Shown in pieces: positions 33,735-43,373 of a stretch of 51,634 nt of DNA. This DNA comes from Clostridia bacterium (lineage in GTDB: Bacteria; Bacillota; Clostridia; Christensenellales; Aristaeellaceae), in assembly GCA_017470145.1 (NCBI GenBank), contig JAFUFB010000026.1, positions 1 to 51,634 on the forward strand, read 5' to 3'. The position numbers and the translations under genes are program-made. How positions within the stretch are numbered: position 1 is the first letter of the stretch; the number at the start of each line of letters is the position of its first letter. Below the pieces are notes generated by a model. The model was not told where the DNA came from and did no database searches. It saw only the letters and a list, made by a program, of their open reading frames with translations.

Positions 33735-33749
33735 AAAAACGTTTTAATT
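33735..33749. promoter_or_regulatory. Operator candidate for the LacI-family regulator
   Basis: AAACGTTTTAA (33737-33747), CG-centred and near-palindromic, at about +4 to +14 of the predicted GH5-lacI transcript, where a bound repressor would block RNA polymerase. Identical to the core at 23877-23887. Confidence 0.6.
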
Positions 33750-33757
33750 TATTATGT

Positions 33758-33786
33758 ATTTTACCATAAACTAACCGAGGTTTCAA
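33758..33786 (-). promoter_or_regulatory. GH5-lacI promoter
   Basis: Minus strand: TTGAAA (33781-33786), 17-bp spacer, TAAAAT (33758-33763) with extended -10 TGG. The predicted leader is about 28 nt. Confidence 0.7.
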
Positions 33787-33880
33787 TCGGAAAACATAGT
33801 CTGTTCTTGGCGATCAGTGTCAAAGAGGCTGCCGCTGATAGCCCCGATTGGCAAAGCCCTTCTTTGAAACAATAAAACAC

Positions 33881-33895
33881 CCCCGCGAAGCGGGG
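33881..33895 (-). terminator. Terminator after the ABC ATPase gene
   Basis: CCCCGC-TTC-GCGGGG on the minus strand, followed by GTGTTTTATTG. Confidence 0.65.
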
Positions 33896-33921
33896 AAACA
33901 AGCTGTAATAATCTTACTTCT

Positions 33922-34854
33922 TTATTTGATAGCGTCCAAGAAGATGGCTTCCAGGTCGTCTTTTTCCGGGGTCATCTCTCGCAGAGGGGTATCCATCGCC
34001 GCCAGCAGATGAAACAGTTGGTCCTCCAGGCGCCCCCGATCATCCCGGGCCCGCCCGATGATTCTCAGAGAAACCACCCCCGCCTCCGGGGCTGGCAGCG
34101 TCTCGATCTTCTGCACGCATCCGATGCTCCGCAGGGCGGGCGTCAGCTCCTTTTCCTTCCCCAGGGCGCTGATCCGCAGCCGGATGACCCCGTCCTGCGT
34201 CCCTTCCCTCAGGTCAAAGGCTCGGATCACCCGGCCCTCATGCAGGATGATGGCCCGGTCGCACAGCTGCTGCACCTCCGACAGGATATGGCTGGAGAAG
34301 AGGATGGTATGCTCCTCCCCCAGGGCCCGGATCAGCTCTCGAATCTCCACCACCTGCTTGGGGTCCAGCCCCACGGTGGGCTCGTCCAGAATCAAGATCT
34401 CCGGATTGCCGCACAGAGCCTGGGCAATGCCCATCCGCTGGCGATATCCCTTGCTCAGATGGCCAATAACCCGCCCTCGCACCTCCCGCAGGGCGCAAAT
34501 GTCCAGGATCTCCTCCACGTGCTTTTCCCGGCTTCGGGGCAGCACCTCCCGCAGATCGCAGACGAATTTCAGATAGTCCGTCACGGTCATTTCGTCATAC
34601 AACGGTGGCTGCTCCGGCAGATAGCCGATATGCCGTTTGCACTCCCGGGGCTCCTCCATCATGTCCATCCCCGCCACCAGCACTTGCCCCTCATCCGGGG
34701 GGAAATAGCCCGTCAGCAGGTTCAGGGCCGTGGTTTTCCCAGCCCCGTTCCGTCCCAGCAGCCCGGTGATTCGGCCTTCCGTGGCCTCGAAGGACACCTG
34801 ATTCAGCGCCACCGTCCGGCCATATTTTTTGGTAACGTTCTCCAGCGCGATCAT
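33922..34854 (-). CDS. ABC transporter ATPase (ABC-2/GldA type), orphan
   Basis: 310-residue ATPase of an exporter-like ABC-2 system. Walker A GRNGAGKT is at 34-41, the signature LSKGYRQR at 133-140, Walker B ILILDEP at 153-159, and the switch region reads ILFSSHILSE. The C-terminal ~90 residues resemble the regulatory tail of the GldA/CcmA group. Its start lies 7 bp after the dnaE stop, so it is probably cotranscribed with dnaE. No membrane subunit follows: a terminator and then the GH5-lacI promoter region come next. The partner permease must lie elsewhere or be lost. Confidence 0.88.
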   Translation of the reverse strand: MIALENVTKKYGRTVALNQVSFEATEGRITGLLGRNGAGKTTALNLLTGYFPPDEGQVLVAGMDMMEEPRECKRHIGYLPEQPPLYDEMTVTDYLKFVCDLREVLPRSREKHVEEILDICALREVRGRVIGHLSKGYRQRMGIAQALCGNPEILILDEPTVGLDPKQVVEIRELIRALGEEHTILFSSHILSEVQQLCDRAIILHEGRVIRAFDLREGTQDGVIRLRISALGKEKELTPALRSIGCVQKIETLPAPEAGVVSLRIIGRARDDRGRLEDQLFHLLAAMDTPLREMTPEKDDLEAIFLDAIK

Positions 34855-34861
34855 TTTTTCC

Positions 34862-37800
34862 TCACTTCAGCACCACGTTTTCCGCCCCCAGCTCCTCCCG
34901 CAGGCGGCGCAGGCAGACTTCGCTCCCGTTGCACCAGCTCTCCTGGGGGGAGAGGAAGGTCATCTTCTCGCTGGGGATATGCAGATACACCGGCACCTCC
35001 CCCGCCTCCAGAGCCAGCAGGGCGGTGACTTTGTCCATGTCCTTCCGCTCCAGCCGCAAAAACAGCTTCTGCTTCGCCTCGGAGGCGACTTGGGAAACGG
35101 TCTTTCCATTCTTCCGCGCCGGGGTTCGGGAAGCATCTTGCCGCGGCGAATCCTTCTTCTGCCAGTTTTCCATGCGGGAGATGGATTCTACAATCAGCTT
35201 TGGATCCTCCTCCTCCCGGACGGACAGCCGCCCGCTGAGCACCGCGATGGCGTCCTCCTGCAGCAGGGCCTGGTATCTTTCGTACACCTTCGGGAAAACT
35301 AGACATTCGATCTGCCCCGTCATGTCCTCCAGGGTGACGAAGGCCATGTAATCCCCCTTCTTGGTGGATTTGCCGTTGACGGCGATCAGGATGCCCCCCA
35401 TTTCCACGTTCTTCCCATCCAGGCTCATGCCCTTGTCCGGCATGTCCGCCATCTCCGCCATCTGGGCGGTGGAGAAACTCATCTGCTTCATGGTCTCTTT
35501 CCAATCGTCCAGGGGATGGCCGGTCATGTAAACCCCGGTGGCTTCCTTCTCCATCTGCAGCTTGGTCCGGGCCGGGCAATCCGGCACGTCGGGGTAATGC
35601 ATCGTGTCCTCAAACAGGGGCGTCTCCGCGTCCCCACCGAACATGTCGAACAGGCTCACCTGCCCTTCCACGTTCTTCTTCCGGGAATTCTGGTTGGATT
35701 CCAGCGCCCGTTCGTAGATCATCAGCATCTGGGGTCGATGGGCCCCCATGCCGTCGAAGGCGCCAGCGCGGATCAGGCTTTCCACCACTCGCTTGTTGCA
35801 CTCCGTAGTATCGATCCGGGCGCAGAAATCGAACAGATCCCGATAGGGCATCCTTTCCCGCTCCCGCACGATAGCCTTCACCGCGTTCTCCCCCACGGCC
35901 TTCACCGCCCCCAGGCCGAAGCGGATGGCCGCCTGGTCCGGGTTGGCCAGGTCCACCGTGAATTTCCACCGGCTGCGGTTTACGTCCGGCGGCAGCACGG
36001 GAATCCCCCTCCCCCGGCAATACTGGATGTATCCCGCGATCTTCCCCGCGTTGCCGTACACACTGTTCAACATAGCCGCCATGAACTGCACAGGGTAGTA
36101 CCGCTTCAGCCAGGCAGTCTGCATAGCCACGACACTATAGGCCGCGGCGTGGGATTTGTTGAAGGCATAGCTGGCGAAGGAGATCATTTCGTCATAGATC
36201 TCGTTGGCCACCTTCTCCGGAACGCCGTTGCGGATGCACCCCGGCACCTTGATTTCGCCGTTTTCATCCGTCATTCCATGGACAAAGATTTCCCGCTCCT
36301 GGTCCATGATCTTATGCTTCTTTTTCGCCATGGCCCGGCGCACCAGGTCGCTGCGACCATAGCTGTATCCCGCCAGATCCCGAACGATCTGCATCACCTG
36401 CTCCTGGTATACCATGCACCCATAGGTCACGTCCAGAATGGGCCGCAGCTTCTCCGTCTTGTACTGTACAGAGGAGGGATCCTGCTTCCCAGCGATATAC
36501 CGGGGGATGGATTCCATGGGGCCGGGGCGATACAGGGAAATGGCGGCGATGATATCCTCAAAGCAACTGGGCTTCATGTTGGTCAGGAAGGAGGTCATGC
36601 CGCTGCCTTCCAATTGGAACACGCCCTCCGTGTCCCCCCGGCAGATCATGTCGTATACCTCCGGGTCGTCCATGGGGATGGCCTCCGGGGTCATCTCCAC
36701 GCCCACCTCCCGCATCAGGTCCAGGGTATCCCGGATTACCGTCAGAGTCCGCAGGCCCAGGAAGTCCATCTTCAGCAGCCCCAGCCGCTCGATGGTGCCC
36801 ATGGGGTACTGGGTGGTGATGACCTCGTCGTTCCTTTGCAGGGGGACGAATTCTACCACGGGCTTCCCCGTAATCAGCACCCCCGCCGCGTGGGTGGAGG
36901 CGTGCCGGGGCATACCCTCCAGGGTCATGGCGGTATCCAGCAACTGGCGCACCTCCGGCTTTTCCTCCGCCATCTGGCGCAGCAGGGGGCTCAGGGTCAG
37001 GGCCTTCTGCAGGGTCATGTTCAATTCGAAGGGAATGGCCTTGGCCACGGCGTCGGTTTCCTGATAGCTCATGCCCAGCACCCGGCCCACGTCCCGCACC
37101 ACGCCCTTGGCCGCCATGGTGCCGAAGGTGATGATCTGGCTCACATGATCCGCGCCGTATTTCCGGGCCACATAGTCAATGACCTCCTGCCGCCGCTCGT
37201 AGCAGAAGTCCACGTCGATATCCGGCATGGTGACCCGCTCCGGGTTCAGGAAGCGCTCGAACAGCAGCTGATATTTCAAGGGATCCAGCATGGTGATGCC
37301 CAGGCTGTAGGCCACGATGGAGCCCGCGCCGCTGCCGCGGCCGGGGCCTACCATGATGCCCTGGGATTTGGCGTAATGGATGAAGTCCCAGACGATGAGG
37401 AAGTAATCCACAAAGCCCATCTGGATAATAGTATTCAGCTCATATTCCAGCCGCTGCCAGGGCTCGTCCTCCGGCCCCGCGTCAGGGTACAGCCGTTCAA
37501 TGCCCTCCCGGCACAGGCGGCGCAGCATCTGCTCCGCGGTTTCCCCCGCCGGCACCGGATACTGGGGCAGCCGGGTTTTGCCGAACTCAAAGGAGACATT
37601 GCACCGCTCCGCAATGACCTGGGTGTTCTCGATGGCGTCCGGCACGTTCTTGAACAGCTGGCGCATCTCCTCTTCGCTTTTGACGTACAGCTCCTTGGTC
37701 TCCTGGCGCATGCGCTGGTCATCCTCCAGGGTTTTCCCTGTCTGGATGCACATCAGCACCTCCTGGGCGTCCGCGTCCTTCCGCTCCAGGTAATGGCAGT

Positions 37801-38407
37801 CGTTGGTGGCCACCAGGGGCACGTTCATCTCCCGGGCCAGAGAAATCAGCCGGGGCAGCACCGTCTTTTCATCCCGCAGGCCATGATCCATGATCTCGAT
37901 GTAGAAATTCTCCGGTCCAAAGATATCCTGCATCTCCCGCACATACTGATGAGCGCTCTCGACCTGGCCGTTCAGCATCATCTTCGGCAGATCGCCGCTG
38001 AGGCAGGCGCTGAGGCAGATGAGCCCCTCGTGATGCTTCCGGATCAGGTCGTAATCCATCCGGGGCTTGTAATAATATCCGGAGATGAACGCCTCGCTGG
38101 AAAGCTTCATCAGGTTTTCATAGCCCGTGTTGTTTTCGCACAGCAATATCAAATGGCTGTTTTCCCGCCCCGCCGGGGTATGATCCGTTCGATCCCGGCA
38201 GACATAGCCCTCCATGCCGATGATGGGCTTGATGCCCGCCTCCGTCAGGGCGGTATAAAAATCAATGGCGCCGTACATTACGCCATGATCTGTCACGGCG
38301 CAGGAGGTCATCCCCAGCGCCTTCAGCCGCTCCACCAGGGCTGGAATGCGGCAGGCGCCGTCCAGCAGGCTGTATTCCGTGTGCAAATGCAGATGTGTAA
38401 AGCTCAT
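34862..38407 (-). CDS. dnaE: DNA polymerase III alpha subunit (DnaE)
   Basis: Replicative polymerase subunit of 1181 residues. The N-terminal PHP domain starts FTHLHLHTEYSLLDGACRI. The palm region carries GPGRGSGAGSIVAYSLGIT and the catalytic aspartates in PDIDVDF (about 394-400). Next come the fingers, including FQLEGSGMTSFL, and YQEQVMQI. The C-terminal part has the helix-hairpin-helix (FGLGAVKAVGENAV) and OB-fold regions (ILIAVNGKSTKKGDYMAFVTLED). Length is normal for the DnaE1/DnaE3 class. Firmicutes usually also have PolC, not seen here. Shine-Dalgarno GGAGAG lies about 10 nt before the ATG. Confidence 0.97.
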   Translation of the reverse strand: MSFTHLHLHTEYSLLDGACRIPALVERLKALGMTSCAVTDHGVMYGAIDFYTALTEAGIKPIIGMEGYVCRDRTDHTPAGRENSHLILLCENNTGYENLMKLSSEAFISGYYYKPRMDYDLIRKHHEGLICLSACLSGDLPKMMLNGQVESAHQYVREMQDIFGPENFYIEIMDHGLRDEKTVLPRLISLAREMNVPLVATNDCHYLERKDADAQEVLMCIQTGKTLEDDQRMRQETKELYVKSEEEMRQLFKNVPDAIENTQVIAERCNVSFEFGKTRLPQYPVPAGETAEQMLRRLCREGIERLYPDAGPEDEPWQRLEYELNTIIQMGFVDYFLIVWDFIHYAKSQGIMVGPGRGSGAGSIVAYSLGITMLDPLKYQLLFERFLNPERVTMPDIDVDFCYERRQEVIDYVARKYGADHVSQIITFGTMAAKGVVRDVGRVLGMSYQETDAVAKAIPFELNMTLQKALTLSPLLRQMAEEKPEVRQLLDTAMTLEGMPRHASTHAAGVLITGKPVVEFVPLQRNDEVITTQYPMGTIERLGLLKMDFLGLRTLTVIRDTLDLMREVGVEMTPEAIPMDDPEVYDMICRGDTEGVFQLEGSGMTSFLTNMKPSCFEDIIAAISLYRPGPMESIPRYIAGKQDPSSVQYKTEKLRPILDVTYGCMVYQEQVMQIVRDLAGYSYGRSDLVRRAMAKKKHKIMDQEREIFVHGMTDENGEIKVPGCIRNGVPEKVANEIYDEMISFASYAFNKSHAAAYSVVAMQTAWLKRYYPVQFMAAMLNSVYGNAGKIAGYIQYCRGRGIPVLPPDVNRSRWKFTVDLANPDQAAIRFGLGAVKAVGENAVKAIVRERERMPYRDLFDFCARIDTTECNKRVVESLIRAGAFDGMGAHRPQMLMIYERALESNQNSRKKNVEGQVSLFDMFGGDAETPLFEDTMHYPDVPDCPARTKLQMEKEATGVYMTGHPLDDWKETMKQMSFSTAQMAEMADMPDKGMSLDGKNVEMGGILIAVNGKSTKKGDYMAFVTLEDMTGQIECLVFPKVYERYQALLQEDAIAVLSGRLSVREEEDPKLIVESISRMENWQKKDSPRQDASRTPARKNGKTVSQVASEAKQKLFLRLERKDMDKVTALLALEAGEVPVYLHIPSEKMTFLSPQESWCNGSEVCLRRLREELGAENVVLK

Positions 38408-38452
38408 TTATCCGTTACTCTCCGTGATTGTCCCGGGAATTGCTGTTTTTTT

Positions 38453-38914
38453 TTACCGGAAGCTCTCCATGATGGACTGGGTCAGATCCATGGCCGCCTG
38501 GGAGCTGTAGAAGAAGGTGATCTCGATCATCTGATCCCCTGTCAGATAGCTGTATCCCACGCAGGGGGCGCCGTCTGCCTCGTCCACGTCCTGGAAAACC
38601 AGGAATTCCGTCCCGCCGATCTCCCGCACCTGGGCTTCCCGCCCCGCCGCCGTCAGGGCCTCCGCCAGCGTCTGGCTGCTGACCCCTGGCAAGTCGTAGG
38701 CGAAAACCAACATCTCCAGCTCCGGCGGCATCAGGAAAATGCCTCTCAGGTCCGATTCATCCGAGGCCGGCTCCTGAAAAACCATCTCCTCCGGCAGGGA
38801 CAGGATGTGAGCCCCGTCGGGCATCAGTACGTCCTGCGCCGATGCCGCGCCCATGCCAACCACCATCGATAAGGCTATGATCAGCCCCATGATCCCTTGC
38901 TTGATCTTTCTCAT
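38453..38914 (-). CDS. Small secreted protein of unknown function
   Basis: 153 residues with a signal peptide (about 1-26, ending ASA-QD) and no recognisable domain. The mature part has ILSLPEEMVFQEP near its start, LAEALTAAGREAQVREIGG, and a C-terminal AMDLTQSIMESFR like small periplasmic sensor or lipoprotein-like proteins. I chose the second Met, which follows AGAGGAAG by about 10 nt. It lies between an XRE regulator and dnaE on the same strand. I do not recognise a function. Confidence 0.7.
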   Translation of the reverse strand: MRKIKQGIMGLIIALSMVVGMGAASAQDVLMPDGAHILSLPEEMVFQEPASDESDLRGIFLMPPELEMLVFAYDLPGVSSQTLAEALTAAGREAQVREIGGTEFLVFQDVDEADGAPCVGYSYLTGDQMIEITFFYSSQAAMDLTQSIMESFR

Positions 38915-38983
38915 TTTGTTGATTCTTCCTCTCCCATCCATAACAGTTTTCTCCGCTACGCGGGGAATTCCATCAGCGTCTCC

Positions 38984-39475
38984 TTAAAAGCTGTCCGCAT
39001 CCAGTTCGCCTTTGGCCATCTGTTCCTCCAGCCACAGCTGCATGGTGGAAACGGAGACCTGCAGCTTATCCAGCGTCTCCTTGATCTCGCCGAAGTCCTC
39101 ATATTCGTCCGCGGACAGCGCCCCATCCTCGGCGATCTCCAGCATACGATCCTTATACTGGCTCAACCGGTTGATGCCGTTCAGGGTTTCCACCACAATC
39201 TGCACCAGGTTCTTGCTTTCTACCCGGGGCGTCCGTCCCCGGCCGATGGGGCACTCCTGGCTGCAATAATAATTACACAGTCCCGGCGCCTTGTAGGCCT
39301 CCGCCATCATCTTTACGTCTTCCGGCCGAATCTGCACCCGCTCGTTCTCGATCTTCTCGATCCGCTCCGGCGAGAATCCCGGCAGAATCTCCGCCGCTTT
39401 CTCCCGGGTCAGGCCCAGCTCCTCCCGCGTGGTCTGATAGATGCTCTTGTTTTCCTTCGTTGATTTTCTTCCCAT
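38984..39475 (-). CDS. XRE-type helix-turn-helix regulator with cysteine-rich motif
   Basis: 163-residue protein. The N-terminal XRE helix-turn-helix is YQTTREELGLTREKAAEI followed by ERIEKIENERVQIRPEDVKMMA. After it comes CNYYCSQECPIG, three closely spaced cysteines that could hold a metal, and a C-terminal helical domain of about 80 residues. Regulators with this arrangement are frequent in Clostridia but poorly characterised. Shine-Dalgarno AAAAGGAAG lies upstream. Target genes are unknown; the next gene on the strand is the small secreted protein 69 bp away. Confidence 0.82.
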   Translation of the reverse strand: MGRKSTKENKSIYQTTREELGLTREKAAEILPGFSPERIEKIENERVQIRPEDVKMMAEAYKAPGLCNYYCSQECPIGRGRTPRVESKNLVQIVVETLNGINRLSQYKDRMLEIAEDGALSADEYEDFGEIKETLDKLQVSVSTMQLWLEEQMAKGELDADSF

Positions 39476-39594
39476 GATACTGCTTCCTTTTCTCTTTATT
39501 GAACAACAGGGAACGCCCCCGTAAAGGATTCATGAAGAACATCTGCGTCCAAACACCAAATACCTTTGGATGCTCCCACCAGTTCTGCCCTTCG

Positions 39595-41073
39595 CTATTC
39601 CACGGTCACGTAGTTTTCCTGCACCCACAGCCGAAGACCCTTGGCCTCCACCTGCCAGAAATCGTTCTCTTTCCGGATCAGGGTCACCTTCGTCCCGGTT
39701 TTCCAGTTGTCCACCACCCGCTCCTTCTCGGAGGGGCCATACCGCAGCTTTACCGTCGCCCGGCCGCTGGTGTTCCCCTTGACACTGATGACCCCATAGG
39801 CAATCTCCCCCGCCAGAGGGTCGAGCAGCTCCACATCCTCGTTGTTGACATACCCACGCTGCCCATTGTACATCACGTAAGCTTGTCCCTCTTCTTCCCG
39901 CAGCACGGGGATCACAGAGCAGCTGGGAATGGTGGCAATCCGTTTTCCTGCCGCGTTCAGCAGACGGATCGCTTTCTTTTGATTTACTACAGCCAGTCGG
40001 GGCGTCCCATTATCCCCCCAGCTCAGCTCCCGGGTGGGGACTACCTGGTTCTTCTTATTCACGGTGATTTCGCTCTCGCCGCTGCTGAGCGTCACCATCG
40101 TGGCACCGATCTTCCCCTCCGCTCCCTGGTAATAGACCCAGGTGGGCCGGATCAGCCTGCCGCCCCGGCGAGCGCAATAGTCCAGATCCAGATAGTATTC
40201 CAGCCCGCCATAGAACTGGGTTTCGAAGTAGTACCGGCTGCCGGGAATCTCTCCGGGGTCCTGGGCCTCGATGTACTCCCCGTCCTGCAGGTAATAAATC
40301 TTTCCCTTCTTAATCCGCTCAAAGGTGGCGCTGGGAGCGCTGTCCACGATATGAACCTTCCCCGCGCTTTCATCCACCCCTGCCATCAGAGCAATATGGC
40401 CAATCACGATGCCAAAGGAATACAAATCCCCATTCTTCAGCCCTTCCCGCAGAGTCGTCTTGTCCTTCAGCAGGTTATTGTTGGTGGTGTAGCCATAAAC
40501 CTGGCTGGCGTTATATACCAGGCGAGCGTTGGCAGTCCCATTCTTGGTGTAGCATTTCCGATAAGTCTCCGCCAGGTTCTCCGGGGCGATATCCTCCCCC
40601 GTCCAGCCCATCCGCTGCAGCGCGTGGCTCAGGGTGAAGATGGCGCAGCCCGCGTTGTCCAGCTCGGATTTGGAATAGGCCTTATCCTTCCACCATCCGT
40701 CCTTCTGGCTATAAATAATGTCCGGCCCCTGAGTTTCCTCCGCAGCGCCAACCACGCTGACCTGTACGCTGGCGAGATCATCCACCCCCTCAGCGTAATG
40801 CACTTCCGCCTCCAGGGTATAGATCCCCTCCTGCCGGGGCCGGAAGGAAACGACGAAATGCAAATCTTCCTTTCCAGCGAAGACGACATCGTTCCCATTC
40901 TTCAGGGTATAGGTCACGGAAGTCGCGCCTTCCCCCGCCTCTACGGTCACATCCACGATGCCCCCCACAGCGGCCGTCAAAGGCGAGGCCGTCATCCGAA
41001 CCTCCGCCCCCGCCCCCCAGGCCAGGCCCAACATCCAAAGCGCCAGAAAGACGCCCATCCAACTCTTTCTCAT
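39595..41073 (-). CDS. Secreted C39-like cysteine peptidase with SH3-type repeats
   Basis: 492-residue exported protein. The signal peptide covers 1-23, followed by an Ig-like/transglutaminase-associated beta domain (about 25-110). A papain-like C39 domain holds Cys143 in NAGCAIFTLSHAL, His226 in VIGHIALMAG and Asp244 in VHIVDSAP. Two SH3-like repeats follow (about 370-425 and 430-492), the second with LRYGPSEKERVVDNW, typical of cell-wall binding. Likely role: peptide or amide hydrolysis at the cell wall (inference). The Met with the signal peptide is chosen although GGAG is about 14 nt upstream; Met codons further upstream give no signal peptide. Confidence 0.82.
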   Translation of the reverse strand: MRKSWMGVFLALWMLGLAWGAGAEVRMTASPLTAAVGGIVDVTVEAGEGATSVTYTLKNGNDVVFAGKEDLHFVVSFRPRQEGIYTLEAEVHYAEGVDDLASVQVSVVGAAEETQGPDIIYSQKDGWWKDKAYSKSELDNAGCAIFTLSHALQRMGWTGEDIAPENLAETYRKCYTKNGTANARLVYNASQVYGYTTNNNLLKDKTTLREGLKNGDLYSFGIVIGHIALMAGVDESAGKVHIVDSAPSATFERIKKGKIYYLQDGEYIEAQDPGEIPGSRYYFETQFYGGLEYYLDLDYCARRGGRLIRPTWVYYQGAEGKIGATMVTLSSGESEITVNKKNQVVPTRELSWGDNGTPRLAVVNQKKAIRLLNAAGKRIATIPSCSVIPVLREEEGQAYVMYNGQRGYVNNEDVELLDPLAGEIAYGVISVKGNTSGRATVKLRYGPSEKERVVDNWKTGTKVTLIRKENDFWQVEAKGLRLWVQENYVTVE

Positions 41074-41145
41074 GAGGAATAAAGCTGCTCCTCTCCCGTC
41101 GCACTTTCCCCTCATTATACACTTTCCATGCGTAGAACACAAATC

Positions 41146-41172
41146 AAAAATCCCCTGCCCAAAGGCAGGGGA
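41146..41172 (-). terminator. Terminator after ispH-rpsA
   Basis: TCCCCTGCC pairs with GGCAGGGGA (9 bp, 4-nt loop); the minus strand continues TTTTTGATTTG. Confidence 0.85.
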
Positions 41173-41187
41173 AAGGATCTAATCATA

Positions 41188-43230
41188 TTATTCCGCAGTG
41201 GCTTCTTCCGCGGCAGCTTCCACGGCTTCTACCGCCTCGACCAGCTCTTCCGCCACGGTCTCGTCGGTGGCGACCACTTCGTACTCCGCTTCGGGCTCGA
41301 CGGACGCTTCGGCGTTCAGGGCTTCTTCGTCCTCCAGGGCCTGACGGATGCTCAGGCTAATGCGCTTCTTTTCGGAATCAACGCCCAGCACCTTCACATT
41401 CACGATCTGGCCAACCTGCACGGCATCTTCCACCTTGGCGATGCGGTTGCGGGCGCACTGGCTGATATGCACCAGGCCATCCAGACCGGGCTCCAGCTCT
41501 ACAAACGCGCCGAAATCGGTAATGCGGACAACCTTGCCCTCGACGATGCTGCCTTCCGGATACTTCTCGGAGGCGTTATCCCAGGGCCGGGGCTGCAGCT
41601 GCTTGTAGCCCAGCTGGATACGATCCCGATCCCGATCCAGGCTCAGAATCTTCACGTCCACTTCCTGATTGGGCTTCACCACATCGCTGGGATGCTTCAC
41701 GCGGCCCCAGCTCAGGTCGGTAATATGGATCAGGCCATCCACGCCGCCCAGATCCACAAAGGCGCCAAAGTCGGTCAGCCGGCGAACGATACCGTGAATC
41801 ACGATGCCTTCTTCCAGCTTGTCCCAAACTTCCTTCTTCTTGGCCGCGGCTTCCTCCGCCACCACAGCCTTGCGGCTGGCGACGATGCGCTTCTTCTGCT
41901 CGTCGATCTCGATGATCTTCAGCTTCATTTCCTTGCCGACGAAATCAGAGATCTTTTCGACATAGCGCTGGCTCAGCTGGCTGGCCGGCACAAAGGCGCG
42001 AATGCCGTCCACGTTGGCAATCAGGCCGCCCTTGACGGCTTCCTTACCGACGCCTTCTACATACTCGCCCGCTTCATTCTTCGCCATCAGAGCGTCCCAC
42101 GCTTTGCGGTTGACGATGTTGCGCTGGCTCAGCAGCACGTTGCCTTCACCGTCGTTCACCTTGACGACCTCGACTTCAATCTCGTCTCCCAGGTTTACTT
42201 CCTGTTCCATCAGATCTTCGCGCTTGATCAGCCCATCCGCCTTGTAGCCGATGTTGACACTGACCTCATCGTCGGTGATCTGGACCACCTTGCCGGTAAC
42301 CGTCTGTCCGGGACGGATGCGGACCATCGTGGCCTCGACTTGCTGCATGAAGTCTTCGTTGTTCTCCTCTTCGAGGGTCGGGTTCAGATCCTTGTTCTCC
42401 AGTTCGCTCATGCGTGTGACAACCTCCTTAAGTGAGTCCGTCGGAGTGGACGCTCCGGCGGTGATCCCAATCATCCCGGGATCTTTATTTGCAAAGGCGT
42501 GCGGTATCTCCGCCGCGCTCTCTACCAGGATTGTATCCGGGCACCGGGCCCGGCATAGGTCGTAGAGCTTTCGCGTGTTGGCGCTGTTGCGCCCTCCGAC
42601 AACGATCATCCTGTCGGCCCGGGAAGCCAGCTCCATCGCTTCCCGCTGTCGCACCTCCGTGGCGCTGCAAATGGTGCAATGGCGCTCCAGCTGGTCTACC
42701 TTCGCTTCCAGCGCTTGAAGCACCTTCTCCCACCTTTCCAGGGGAAAGGTGGTCTGCGTCACGGCCAAAGCCTTTTCAAAATGAGGCAGGCATTTTACCT
42801 CCTCCGGGGCGGCCACGACGTATACCGGGCCTTTGGCCCAGCCTGCCGTCCCCCGGACCTCCGGATGCTCCTTTTCCCCTACCAGGATGACAGGGGAACC
42901 ATCCGCCGAGCCCTCGGCCACGATCTTGTGCAGCCGAGCAACGAAGGGGCACGTCAGATCCATGACCTCGCAGCCTTTTTCCTGCAGGCTTTCCAGCACA
43001 TCGGGCGAAACCCCGTGGCTGCGAATCAGCACCCGCCGGCCAGCGGCCTCGGCCGGATCCCGAATCGGGGCCAAGCCCTTATCCGCCAGATCCTGCACCA
43101 CCGTCGGGTTATGGATCAGCTCCCCCAGCGTACAGGAAGGGACGCCATCCTGCGCCGCGGCCTCCGCCGCCTCCACCGCTCGGGAAACGCCCATGCAAAA
43201 CCCGGCGTGCGCCGCGATCTCAACGGTCAT
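41188..43230 (-). CDS. Fused HMBPP reductase (IspH) and ribosomal protein S1
   Basis: Bifunctional 680-residue protein. Residues 1-280 are IspH, the last enzyme of the MEP isoprenoid pathway: iron-sulfur cysteines Cys12 (GFCMGV), Cys94 (DLTCPFV) and Cys188 ([10 protein letters not shown]), with HNP at 40-42 and EHPE at 121-124. Residues about 300-640 hold four S1 RNA-binding repeats, the last two with [12 protein letters not shown] and [13 protein letters not shown] Glu/Ala-rich acidic tail ends the protein. The reading frame is continuous and no stop separates the halves. The fusion is known in Clostridia and sits, as usual, downstream of cmk and plsC. Shine-Dalgarno AGAGG precedes the ATG. 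Confidence 0.96.
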   Translation of the reverse strand: MTVEIAAHAGFCMGVSRAVEAAEAAAQDGVPSCTLGELIHNPTVVQDLADKGLAPIRDPAEAAGRRVLIRSHGVSPDVLESLQEKGCEVMDLTCPFVARLHKIVAEGSADGSPVILVGEKEHPEVRGTAGWAKGPVYVVAAPEEVKCLPHFEKALAVTQTTFPLERWEKVLQALEAKVDQLERHCTICSATEVRQREAMELASRADRMIVVGGRNSANTRKLYDLCRARCPDTILVESAAEIPHAFANKDPGMIGITAGASTPTDSLKEVVTRMSELENKDLNPTLEEENNEDFMQQVEATMVRIRPGQTVTGKVVQITDDEVSVNIGYKADGLIKREDLMEQEVNLGDEIEVEVVKVNDGEGNVLLSQRNIVNRKAWDALMAKNEAGEYVEGVGKEAVKGGLIANVDGIRAFVPASQLSQRYVEKISDFVGKEMKLKIIEIDEQKKRIVASRKAVVAEEAAAKKKEVWDKLEEGIVIHGIVRRLTDFGAFVDLGGVDGLIHITDLSWGRVKHPSDVVKPNQEVDVKILSLDRDRDRIQLGYKQLQPRPWDNASEKYPEGSIVEGKVVRITDFGAFVELEPGLDGLVHISQCARNRIAKVEDAVQVGQIVNVKVLGVDSEKKRISLSIRQALEDEEALNAEASVEPEAEYEVVATDETVAEELVEAVEAVEAAAEEATAE

Positions 43231-43373
43231 GGCTCCATCCTCTCGCTAAAAATAGCTCTAATTGTATTATTTTCGACTTACCTGCAAAAATTCCTGCAAG
43301 AAAATCAAAAAAATGAAAATATTTTTCCAGCCAGGCTTCTGCGGCTCCTTCCCTTCGATGCGGTTCCGTTTGC

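Noticed and set aside
35516-38872. 1118-codon open frame on the plus strand
   Set aside because: It lies fully opposite dnaE, has the His/Gln/Leu-rich composition typical of antisense frames in GC-rich genes, and has no family resemblance or ribosome site.
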